From the NCBI GenBank assembly GCA_019136335.1, contig JAGVUK010000025.1, positions 1-8,701 of the forward strand: a stretch of DNA of 8,701 nt. The letters run 5' to 3'. The translations under genes and the position numbers were made by a program. The notes below the pieces were generated by a model, which worked only from the letters and a program-made list of their open reading frames with translations, was not told where the DNA came from and made no database searches. The stretch is from Methanomicrobiales archaeon. Its GTDB lineage: Archaea > Halobacteriota > Methanomicrobia > Methanomicrobiales > Methanoculleaceae. Positions 1 to 4,898 of the stretch are shown piece after piece (positions within the stretch are counted from its first letter, which is position 1; every line of letters starts with the position of its first letter).

Positions 1-38
1 GGGTGGTGCGGCGGCTCGGGTGACCTCCTCCCCGTTTC

Positions 39-48
39 GAAATATTTA
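39..48 (+). promoter_or_regulatory. TATA box of the TPR-protein gene
   Basis: An AT-rich core (gaaatattta) stands out in a GC-rich stretch. Its centre is about 31 bases before the ATG at 76. Since archaeal transcription usually starts some 25-27 bases past the TATA centre, the transcript would begin about five bases before the ATG. The mRNA would then be nearly leaderless, which agrees with the lack of a Shine-Dalgarno motif there. Confidence 0.55.
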
Positions 49-75
49 ACGGCCGAGAAGGCTCTGTAACCTTCT

Positions 76-834
76 ATGACCTCCTCCTGCCCCCTTCCGG
101 GCCGTTCCCGGTTTTGCATCGCTCTCCTCATCTTCCTGCTCGTCGTCCCCTGTTGCCTCGCCGCCGATACCGCGAGCATCTCCGATCCTGTTGACCGGGC
201 AACGTCCGCCGTCGCGGAGAGGGACTGGGACGGCGTCCTCGCCGCGACCGGCGAGGGTCTGGCCGTCGAGCCCGGCAACGTCTCTCTTCTCTGCATGGAG
301 GGCTACGCCCTGCGCAAGCTCGGCCGCTACCCTGAGGCGGCGGCCGTGGTGAGCGAGGCGATCGCTCTGGACCCAAAACCCGTCCGCTATGCGAACCGCG
401 GCTACGCGTACGTCGCGATGGGAAACTACTCTGCCGCGCTCGCCGATGCGGATGCCGCCCTCCTCCTCGACCCCGCGGACGCCGCGTCCTGGGGGGTGAA
501 GGCGATGGCGCTTGCCGGACTTGAGAATCTGACCGGCGCGGAGTCGGCCGTCGACCAAGGGATTGCCCTCGATCCGGAGAGCGCCCACCTCTGGCACATC
601 CAGGGCGAGATCCTCCTTGCCGCCGGGAACGCCACGGGTGCGGCCGCGGCGCTGAACCGTTCGCTCGACCTCGACCCCGACTACAGCCTCCCCTGGCCGG
701 GCATGCCGACCGCACGGGAGGACCTGGCGGCGGCGATGCAGGCCGCTTCCGCCGGTCCGGCGGCACCGGTCGGCGGGCTCGCCGCGGTTGCCGGGCTTCT
801 TGCGGTCGGTGCATGGTCGCTCCGGCGGCGGTGA
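76..834 (+). CDS. Secreted or surface-anchored TPR-repeat protein
   Basis: A 252-aa protein built of tetratricopeptide repeats, which normally mediate protein-protein contacts; the partner is unknown. Residues 13-29 form a hydrophobic signal segment after Arg10 and Arg12. It ends in PCCLAAD, so a signal-peptidase site near Ala29-Ala30 or lipidation at Cys26 are both possible. About five TPR units span residues 33-202, with the ends of helix B recurring as LAVEPGN, IALDPK, LLLDPAD, IALDPES and LDLDPDY. An Ala/Pro/Gly-rich linker (218-233) leads to a hydrophobic segment (234-248) and a terminal Arg triplet, a typical C-terminal membrane anchor. No PGF or PEF sorting motif is seen. Five N-X-S/T sequons (Asn68, 117, 151, 185, 194) fit an extracellular, glycosylated protein. 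The next gene converges, so this one is probably monocistronic. The TPR call is firm; topology is inferred. Confidence 0.85.
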   Translation: MTSSCPLPGRSRFCIALLIFLLVVPCCLAADTASISDPVDRATSAVAERDWDGVLAATGEGLAVEPGNVSLLCMEGYALRKLGRYPEAAAVVSEAIALDPKPVRYANRGYAYVAMGNYSAALADADAALLLDPADAASWGVKAMALAGLENLTGAESAVDQGIALDPESAHLWHIQGEILLAAGNATGAAAALNRSLDLDPDYSLPWPGMPTAREDLAAAMQAASAGPAAPVGGLAAVAGLLAVGAWSLRRR

Positions 835-995
835 CCCGTGCCGGCCGGACTCCTGATCCTGGGTGTCGGGCTCATCAGAGGGCGTGGGGAGTGAGCCGTC
901 GACCGTTCATACGGGGAGGGATGTGCGGCGAACTGCCCGGTACCCGGGGCCTTCTCGGACGTACTGCCGCTCACGATGCCGAAGGGCCGGGGCAA

Positions 996-1865
996 TCACC
1001 GTGCAGGACGCAGGAAGAGTTCCGCACCCAGCCACGCCATGCGATCCTCCCGTGCCTCGTCGCTCAAGTAGTGGCCCGCGTCGTACCACTGCACTGACTT
1101 CGGTTCGCTCGCCGCTTCGAAGAGCTCCAGGGACTTTTCCCGCGGGAAAAAGTCGTCCCGGAGACCGAACTGAAACAGCAGGGCTGCCGGCGCGGCGTGG
1201 CCGACGGCACTCCCCGGGTCGATGGGCGCCAGGGTCCGGCGGTAGGTCGCAAGGGCTTCTCCTGCGAGATCGGGCAGGTTGAGGACGGCGACGTCGGTGA
1301 AACTCCTGGTTCCCGCCATCAGCACGTAGGCCCGCACCCGCCGCTCCACCCCGGCGAGCACCCCGCCGATGAGCGCTCCGAAACTGTGGCCCACGTAGCC
1401 GATTCTGTTCGCATCCACGTCCGATCGTGCCGCAAGGAGGTCGATGCCCCGGCGCAACCCGATCACGGTCAGGATATGCTCCCGCATGGCATGCTCCGGG
1501 TTCGTCACCGTTTTTCCCCACGTCGCCACCGCTTTCTCGGTCCAGGGGGCATCGACGAGGAGGGAGACCACTCCCCGCCGGGCGAGTGTCACCGCCTCGT
1601 CGAGGAACGCATCCCGGCTTCCGGGCCCGGGGTGGACGTAGACGACGCCGGCGAAGCGGCCCGCCCCCGGCGGCACCACGAGGTAGGCGGCGAATCTCCT
1701 TTTGGGGGCGGCGCTGTAGCGCAGGTCATGGATGGCGATGCCGTCTCTCTCTTCGAGGAGGGTCTCTTCGATATCGAGCGGGAATTCAGGGTCGTAGTCG
1801 AAGAGAGCCTGCAGTCTTTCAAGGGATCTGTCGGGGGGTGGCGGCCCGGATAGCATGTCGTTCAT
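996..1865 (-). CDS. Alpha/beta hydrolase (dienelactone hydrolase/peptidase S9-like)
   Basis: A 289-aa cytoplasmic serine hydrolase with no signal peptide. The fold starts near residue 58 (YLVVPPG). VYVHPGPGS (75-83) matches the oxyanion-hole strand and loop. The nucleophile elbow is GHSFG with Ser161. The acid is Asp237 or Asp238 in FGLRDDFFP, and His265 in DAGHYLS completes the triad. All three catalytic residues are present and in order, so the enzyme should be active, but the substrate (an ester, thioester, amide or lactone) cannot be read from sequence. Residues 1-56 form an N-terminal extension typical of larger hydrolases of this superfamily. Two starts are possible: ATG at 1865, or ATG at 1856 (Met4), which has AGGA nine bases upstream. 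The gene stands alone, converging on the TPR gene. A TATA-like element and palindrome lie about 60-70 bases upstream. Confidence 0.85.
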   Translation of the reverse strand: MNDMLSGPPPPDRSLERLQALFDYDPEFPLDIEETLLEERDGIAIHDLRYSAAPKRRFAAYLVVPPGAGRFAGVVYVHPGPGSRDAFLDEAVTLARRGVVSLLVDAPWTEKAVATWGKTVTNPEHAMREHILTVIGLRRGIDLLAARSDVDANRIGYVGHSFGALIGGVLAGVERRVRAYVLMAGTRSFTDVAVLNLPDLAGEALATYRRTLAPIDPGSAVGHAAPAALLFQFGLRDDFFPREKSLELFEAASEPKSVQWYDAGHYLSDEAREDRMAWLGAELFLRPAR

Positions 1866-1925
1866 TCCTGCGTGATATGGATGCGCCGCGGCATCGTCAC
1901 GTAGAGCACCATTGCACCCCGATGG

Positions 1926-1938
1926 TATACAATGTATC
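1926..1938 (-). promoter_or_regulatory. Candidate promoter/operator of the hydrolase gene
   Basis: An 11-bp palindrome, ATACA-a-TGTAT (1927-1937), is an AT-rich island in GC-rich DNA. Read on the minus strand it includes TGTATACC, a usable TATA-like box. Transcription would begin near 1904, leaving a leader of about 40 bases before the hydrolase start. Overlap of a palindrome with the TATA box is what one expects of a repressor site, but no regulator gene is adjacent. Confidence 0.35.
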
Positions 1939-2038
1939 GGATCCGGGATCTCGTTGCCGCCCGGCGTGCGGAGGCCTGATATTTCCGGAATGCAGGCATC
2001 GCCGGGGCCGTCGGATCCCGCTCGTGCCGGGCGTCGGG

Positions 2039-2061
2039 CTTAATACGTTTCGTTGATAATA
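2039..2061 (+). promoter_or_regulatory. Probable tRNA-Leu promoter region
   Basis: Two AT-rich boxes precede the tRNA: CTTAATAC at about 2039-2046 and TTGATAATA at 2053-2061. Either could serve as the TATA element, giving transcription starts near 2069 or 2083, both upstream of the mature 5' end at 2091. The sequence does not decide between them. A 7-bp direct repeat GGTACTC (2068-2074, 2076-2082) lies in the predicted leader. Confidence 0.35.
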
Positions 2062-2090
2062 GTAATGGGTACTCAGGTACTCTTCTTCGA

Positions 2091-2175
2091 GCGAGGGTAG
2101 CCAAGCCCGGCCAAAGGCGGTGGACTTAAGATCCACTCCCGCAGGGGTCCGTGGGTTCGAATCCCACCCCTCGCA
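2091..2175 (+). tRNA. tRNA-Leu (anticodon UAA)
   Basis: A complete 85-base class II tRNA. The acceptor stem pairs GCGAGGG (2091-2097) with CCCTCGC (2168-2174), followed by discriminator A at 2175. The anticodon stem is GTGGA/TCCAC (2120-2124 and 2132-2136) around the loop CTTAAGA, which places anticodon TAA at 2127-2129. The long variable arm (2137-2150) is expected for leucine. The T arm is GTGGG-TTCGAAT-CCCAC (2151-2167). No intron is seen and CCA is not encoded. It reads UUA and, by wobble, UUG codons. Confidence 0.97.
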
Positions 2176-2201
2176 TTCTGGATGCGGGTTATAGGTAATC
2201 G

Positions 2202-2208
2202 AAAAAAA
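2202..2208 (-). terminator. T-run terminator of the CARDB-like gene
   Basis: On the minus strand, seven consecutive T residues lie about 20 bases after the stop codon of the small beta-sandwich gene. Archaeal RNA polymerase terminates at such T runs without needing a hairpin. It also protects the tRNA gene from read-through transcription coming from the opposite strand. Confidence 0.6.
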
Positions 2209-2227
2209 GTTAACATCCTGCCACGCA

Positions 2228-2611
2228 TTACTGCGTTGCGCGCTTCTGTTCTACCGGAGGATTCTTGATCGTGACCGTAAGCGACTTCGTGTTCTTGCCG
2301 CGGACCTCCACTGCATATGTTCCCGGGTCCGGGAACGTGTGCGTAAAGAACGAATAGGTCTGCGGACCCCCACCCGCAAGCACCTGCTTCGTGTCGACCA
2401 GCGAACCGTTGATGAACAACTTCGCCGTAAAGAACGTATCCCAGTTCGAGGAAGGGACTCCTTCGTTGTCGAACCAGTACCCGATACTCACCGACACGTT
2501 CGGATAGAAATACGGTTTGCCGCTCTCGTCACGGCCGCCACCCGTACTTCCGCCGGCCGTGGGATTTGCATCTACGGAATTTATTGTTGCTTCGCGGTAT
2601 GATGGTGACAT
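2228..2611 (-). CDS. Small CARDB-like beta-sandwich protein without signal peptide
   Basis: A 127-aa protein. Residues 16-32 are a Gly/Ser/Asp-rich linker. Residues 37-119 look like one immunoglobulin-like beta-sandwich of the CARDB or PKD kind: alternating strands such as NVSVSIGYWF and TAKLFINGSLV, then HTFPDPGTYAVEVRG and LTVTIKNPP, the usual closing strands. Such domains bind partners or carbohydrate, mostly outside the cell, but there is no signal peptide or membrane segment, even if the frame is extended to upstream starts (2668 or 2839). The ATG at 2611 is chosen because it follows GAGGTGG by about five bases and lies about 27 bases past a TATA-like box; longer starts would run through that promoter. 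GC content (roughly 58% by hand count) is lower than in the TPR gene. Monocistronic, ending at a T7 terminator. The molecular role is unknown. Confidence 0.7.
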   Translation of the reverse strand: MSPSYREATINSVDANPTAGGSTGGGRDESGKPYFYPNVSVSIGYWFDNEGVPSSNWDTFFTAKLFINGSLVDTKQVLAGGGPQTYSFFTHTFPDPGTYAVEVRGKNTKSLTVTIKNPPVEQKRATQ

Positions 2612-2615
2612 GCCA

Positions 2616-2644
2616 CCACCTCTATAAAAGTGGTATAATAAATT
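2616..2644 (-). promoter_or_regulatory. Promoter and SD motif of the CARDB-like gene
   Basis: Read on the minus strand, AATTTATTATA (2644-2634) is a good archaeal TATA box and GAGGTGG (2622-2616) a good Shine-Dalgarno motif, five bases before the ATG at 2611. Spacing from the TATA box predicts a start at or close to the ATG, so the SD would be used only if transcription begins further upstream. Both signals support the same start codon. Confidence 0.5.
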
Positions 2645-2841
2645 TCCTATCCGCTGGATTATTGTCATGGCAGCGGCCCTGGCGGGCGGGGTTTCGCTGA
2701 GATGGGGCACCTGTGAGGGGGCCGGGAAGGGCGGCTCTGCGTTCACCTCCGCACCTGCCGGGCGGGGTCGTCCCGCTCCGCCCCCATCACCCCAGCAGGT
2801 TAAAGCAACGGCCCGACAAACCTGGTACCGATCAGACACCT

Positions 2842-3279
2842 ATGGCACCCGTGACAGACGGCGACACCCTGCTCCTGCATTTCACCAGCACCCGCCCTGA
2901 CGGTGAGATCTTCGAGGATACCCGAAACGGCGAACCGATCCGGGTAACCCTTGGAAAGCGCCAGATCAACCCCTTCTTTGAGGAGGCGCTGATCGGAAAA
3001 GAGCCGGGCGAGACGGTAACCGTGGTGCTGCCTCCGGAGAAGGCCTACGGGAAGTATCGCAGCAGGCTCGTGGTCACGATGAAGCGCAAGAAGCTGAACC
3101 TCGACCACGAACCGGTACCCGGCGAGTTCCTGAAGGTGGAGGTGATGGGAAAACCCTGCCTGGTGACCGTCGTCGACGTGACCGAGAAGAGTGTCACGGT
3201 CGACGCCAACCACCCGCTTGCAGGGGAGACGATCACCTACGCGATCACGGTCGCGGCAATCCTTCCCCGGACCGGTTAG
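2842..3279 (+). CDS. FKBP-type peptidyl-prolyl cis-trans isomerase, SlyD-like
   Basis: A 145-aa cytosolic folding helper that would isomerise Xaa-Pro bonds and probably act as a chaperone. The split FKBP domain is seen at residues 5-70 (DGDTLLLHFTSTRPDG, then NPFFEEALIGKEPGE and LPPEKAYG) and 121-141 (DANHPLAGETITYAITV). The segment between, about 71-120, is the insert-in-flap chaperone domain of SlyD-like proteins. Compared with the usual YTG...FDSS, this protein has FTS...FEDT, so Tyr becomes Phe14 and Asp becomes Glu25 at positions lining the proline pocket; activity may be altered. The ATG at 2842 fits the family's usual N-terminus; the frame stays open upstream to 2713 but that part is not family-like. 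GTG at 2851 is an alternative start. No clear SD is seen. A weak TATA candidate (ggttaaagc) lies at 2798-2806. Confidence 0.9.
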   Translation: MAPVTDGDTLLLHFTSTRPDGEIFEDTRNGEPIRVTLGKRQINPFFEEALIGKEPGETVTVVLPPEKAYGKYRSRLVVTMKRKKLNLDHEPVPGEFLKVEVMGKPCLVTVVDVTEKSVTVDANHPLAGETITYAITVAAILPRTG

Positions 3280-3285
3280 GCATTC

Positions 3286-3387
3286 GTGGAAGCGCCACTT
3301 GACCAGGCCACGGTTACGCTCCTCCCCGGGGAAAACATCCGCATCCGGCGGGATCCCCTCTCCGACCCGGAGAGACGTGCGAGGTGA
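3286..3387 (+). CDS. Doubtful small ORF, 33 codons, GTG start
   Basis: Six bases after the FKBP stop codon, a GTG opens a 33-codon frame ending in TGA. The predicted peptide has an acidic start (EAPLDQ), a hydrophobic strand-like stretch (TVTLLPGENIRIRR), and a charged tail (DPLSDPERRAR). About three quarters of its third codon positions are G or C, in line with local genes. There is no Shine-Dalgarno motif, and I do not recognise the peptide. It could be a real small protein coupled to the FKBP gene, a remnant of a longer gene, or chance. Confidence 0.2.
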   Translation: MEAPLDQATVTLLPGENIRIRRDPLSDPERRAR

Positions 3388-3449
3388 AACCTGCTGACAA
3401 GCTTCATAACCGGTGCCGCCGATAGGCGCCGCTGTCCGGAGTTGTTATT

Positions 3450-4118
3450 ATGAAGATAATCGGTATCAACGGGAGCCCCCGGGGCGAGCGAAGCGCCACG
3501 CTGCAGCTCATCGCGGCGGTCCTTGAGGGCGCGAAGGAGAAGGGCGCAGAGGTCGATGTCGTGAACCTCATAGACCTCGACATCAGGTTCCGCAACGCCT
3601 GCAGCGCCTGTTTCCAGGAGGGCAGATGCGCCGAGGAGGACGACTTCCCGAAACTGTATGCGAAGATCAAGGCTGCCGACGGGCTTGTGCTCGGTTCGCC
3701 CGTGCACATCGACCAGATCACCGGCCAGATGAAACTGTTCATTGACCGGATGGCCGACGGGATCCAGTGCCAGGCGTTCACGGGGAAGTACGGGTGCTCG
3801 GTCTCCACATCGGGCGATCACGCCGAGCAGGCGGTCGTCGGGTACCTGAACCACTTCCTCCAGATGCTCGGCGCGACGCCGGTCGGCGGCGTGGGGGTCG
3901 CGACCGGGAAGGACCCGGATGCCCTGGCCCGGGCAAAAGAGGATGCTCACGAGCTCGGGAAGACGCTCGCCGAAGCGATCCGGACCCGGCGGCAGTACCC
4001 GGAGGTCGAGGCGTTCCACCGGCGGTTCCAGGAGAAGTTCAAAGCGGTCATCACCGGTGCTAAACCCGAATGGCCGGGCGATTACGAGCGCTGGGTCGAC
4101 CAGACGTGGGTCTGGTGA
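3450..4118 (+). CDS. Flavodoxin-fold NAD(P)H-dependent FMN reductase / Isf-like flavoprotein
   Basis: A 222-aa flavoprotein. The N-terminus MKIIGINGSPRGERSATLQL (1-20) is the strand and FMN-phosphate loop of this family, and GLVLGSPVHIDQITGQMK (78-95) is the second flavin-contact region, followed by FIDRM. Near residues 51-60 is a cysteine cluster, C-X2-C-X5-C, followed by the acidic EEDD. In methanogen iron-sulfur flavoproteins (Isf) the compact motif here binds a 4Fe-4S cluster and has four cysteines; one is missing, with Glu57 near its place. The protein is probably a cytoplasmic electron-transfer or reductase flavoprotein, perhaps reducing O2, peroxide or quinones as Isf relatives do, but the donor is unknown. 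The tail beyond residue 170 ends in an aromatic stretch (WVDQTWVW). GGAG at 3438-3441, eight bases before the ATG, supports the start. Confidence 0.87.
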   Translation: MKIIGINGSPRGERSATLQLIAAVLEGAKEKGAEVDVVNLIDLDIRFRNACSACFQEGRCAEEDDFPKLYAKIKAADGLVLGSPVHIDQITGQMKLFIDRMADGIQCQAFTGKYGCSVSTSGDHAEQAVVGYLNHFLQMLGATPVGGVGVATGKDPDALARAKEDAHELGKTLAEAIRTRRQYPEVEAFHRRFQEKFKAVITGAKPEWPGDYERWVDQTWVW

Positions 4119-4224
4119 ACCCGCGCCCGTCGTCGAGACTCTCCCCGCCCGGACTGTTACCCCGTGCTTCCAGAAGGAGGCCCGGTACGCTGACCCGGGT
4201 TTTCGAGTCGCTTTCGGCCCCTCT

Positions 4225-4238
4225 GTACCCCCGGGTAC
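4225..4238 (+). promoter_or_regulatory. Near-perfect palindrome upstream of the ferritin-like gene
   Basis: GTACCC-cc-GGGTAC forms a 14-bp inverted repeat about 55 bases ahead of the TATA box of the ferritin-like gene. A related palindrome, ACCCGGGT, sits at 4193-4200. Position and symmetry suit a regulator-binding site, but such GC-rich palindromes can also arise by chance in this DNA. Confidence 0.25.
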
Positions 4239-4290
4239 GGATCACCCCTGTCCCGGCGGTCTTCCTCCCCGTGGCAACAGCCGGTCCCAA

Positions 4291-4300
4291 CCTATATATG
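4291..4300 (+). promoter_or_regulatory. TATA box of the ferritin-like gene
   Basis: cctatatatg is the closest match to the archaeal TATA consensus in the window. It predicts a start near 4322 and a leader of about 37 bases. The leader carries AGGAGGT at 4344-4350, a strong Shine-Dalgarno motif eight bases before the ATG at 4359. An earlier ATG at 4352 is only one base from the SD and is followed at once by TGA, so it is not the gene start. Confidence 0.7.
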
Positions 4301-4358
4301 ACGCCCCGCTGCATGAGCCCGGGGGAGGCCTGCCCTTCCCTGCAGGAGGTCATGTGAG

Positions 4359-4673
4359 ATGCCCGAGTTTGCAAACCCGTTCGCCGGGAACAGGATGGAA
4401 CGCAGGATGGACCGCGGAGAACTCATCCGGACGATCCGGTTCTCGATCGCCGCCGAATACGAGGCGATCCAGCTCTACGACCAGCTAGCCGAATCGACCG
4501 ACGACCCGCTGGTCCAGAAGGTGATGCGTGATATCGCGAATGAGGAGAAGGAGCATGCGGGGGAGTTCCTGCGACTTCTCCGGGAGATCGAGCCCGCCGA
4601 AGAGGGGTTCTACCAGCACGGCTATGCAGAGGTCGAGGAGATGATCGCGGAAGTGAAGAAGGGCCGCAGGTGA
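4359..4673 (+). CDS. Ferritin-like diiron protein, encapsulin-associated type
   Basis: A 104-aa, two-helix 'half-ferritin'. Such chains oligomerise to build diiron sites that oxidise Fe(II). Helix 1 (about 18-47) carries Glu33 and Glu35 in AAEYEAIQLY, and helix 2 (about 50-76) carries E63-X2-H66 in NEEKEHAGEF, giving the expected metal ligands. A third helix covers about 89-100. The N-terminal ANPF segment recalls ferritin-like domains found beside or fused to encapsulin shell proteins, where iron is oxidised inside the compartment. Here no shell gene follows, and the C-terminus (EVKKGRR) has no obvious encapsulin-targeting peptide. It may thus act free, or with a shell encoded elsewhere. A consensus TATA box and strong SD suggest good expression. 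It lies between a flavoprotein and a cupin, consistent with oxidative-stress or iron handling. Rubrerythrin-like annotation is the main alternative. Confidence 0.85.
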   Translation: MPEFANPFAGNRMERRMDRGELIRTIRFSIAAEYEAIQLYDQLAESTDDPLVQKVMRDIANEEKEHAGEFLRLLREIEPAEEGFYQHGYAEVEEMIAEVKKGRR

Positions 4674-4725
4674 TCCCCGCCCTTCCGCATCACCATCCAT
4701 AGCAGGGGGATCTGCCGGCGTTTGC

Positions 4726-4776
4726 ACCCGGGAGCGGGGTCGCCGCCCGGGTCCGCCGGTGGATTGTTCACCCGGG
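4726..4776 (+). repeat. Three CCCGGG-centred inverted repeats upstream of the cupin gene
   Basis: ACCCGGG (4726-4732), CCCGGGT (4746-4752) and ACCCGGG (4770-4776) lie within 51 bases. The first two and last two form inverted pairs with 13- and 17-base spacers. They could be operator half-sites or alternate stems in RNA. They are 120-170 bases before the cupin start. The rest of this 225-bp gap shows no coding signal. Confidence 0.35.
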
Positions 4777-4850
4777 ACCACTCGTTGAACATCAGTCCCG
4801 GTGCCGGCGCACCGATCAAAATGGTGAAATACCAGCGGCGCTCCACATTG

Positions 4851-4890
4851 AAGCGTTAACAACCTATAACCAACCCCGACTATCGGGAGG
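4851..4890 (+). promoter_or_regulatory. Promoter candidates and SD of the cupin gene
   Basis: GGGAGG at 4885-4890 is eight bases before the ATG at 4899 and fixes the start. Two AT-rich boxes precede it: gcgttaac (4853-4860) and cctataacc (4863-4871). The second is the better TATA match but would start transcription close to the ATG and leave out the SD; an earlier box (gaaatacc, 4826-4833) would include it. The true box is undecided. Confidence 0.35.
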
Positions 4891-4898
4891 CTTGCGAG

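Noticed and set aside
1197..1853. Plus-strand frame (218 codons) across the hydrolase gene
   Set aside because: It is antisense to a hydrolase with an intact catalytic triad and shows no domain of its own.
1862..1912. 16-codon ORF (MVLYVTMPRR...) overlapping the hydrolase start as ATGA on the minus strand
   Set aside because: The overlap looks like translational coupling, but the predicted transcription start near 1904 would leave out its ATG, and its only SD-like bases are too close to the start.
2091..2227. tRNA-Leu as an integration (attachment) site
   Set aside because: There is no integrase gene and no repeated tRNA 3' end elsewhere in the window.
2691..2720. CTGAGA box resembling part of a TPP riboswitch in the gap before the FKBP gene
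   Set aside because: The other conserved thiamine-riboswitch parts, including the second box and the paired stems, are not present, and the downstream gene is not in thiamine metabolism.
3276..4019. Long minus-strand frame (247 codons) across the flavoprotein gene
   Set aside because: It is antisense to a clear FMN-reductase family protein, has no recognisable domain, and long antisense frames are common in GC-rich genes.
4352..4357. ATG followed directly by TGA, a start-stop element before the ferritin-like gene
   Set aside because: It lies one base from the SD motif, too close for initiation, and the correct start at 4359 has ideal spacing; probably chance.
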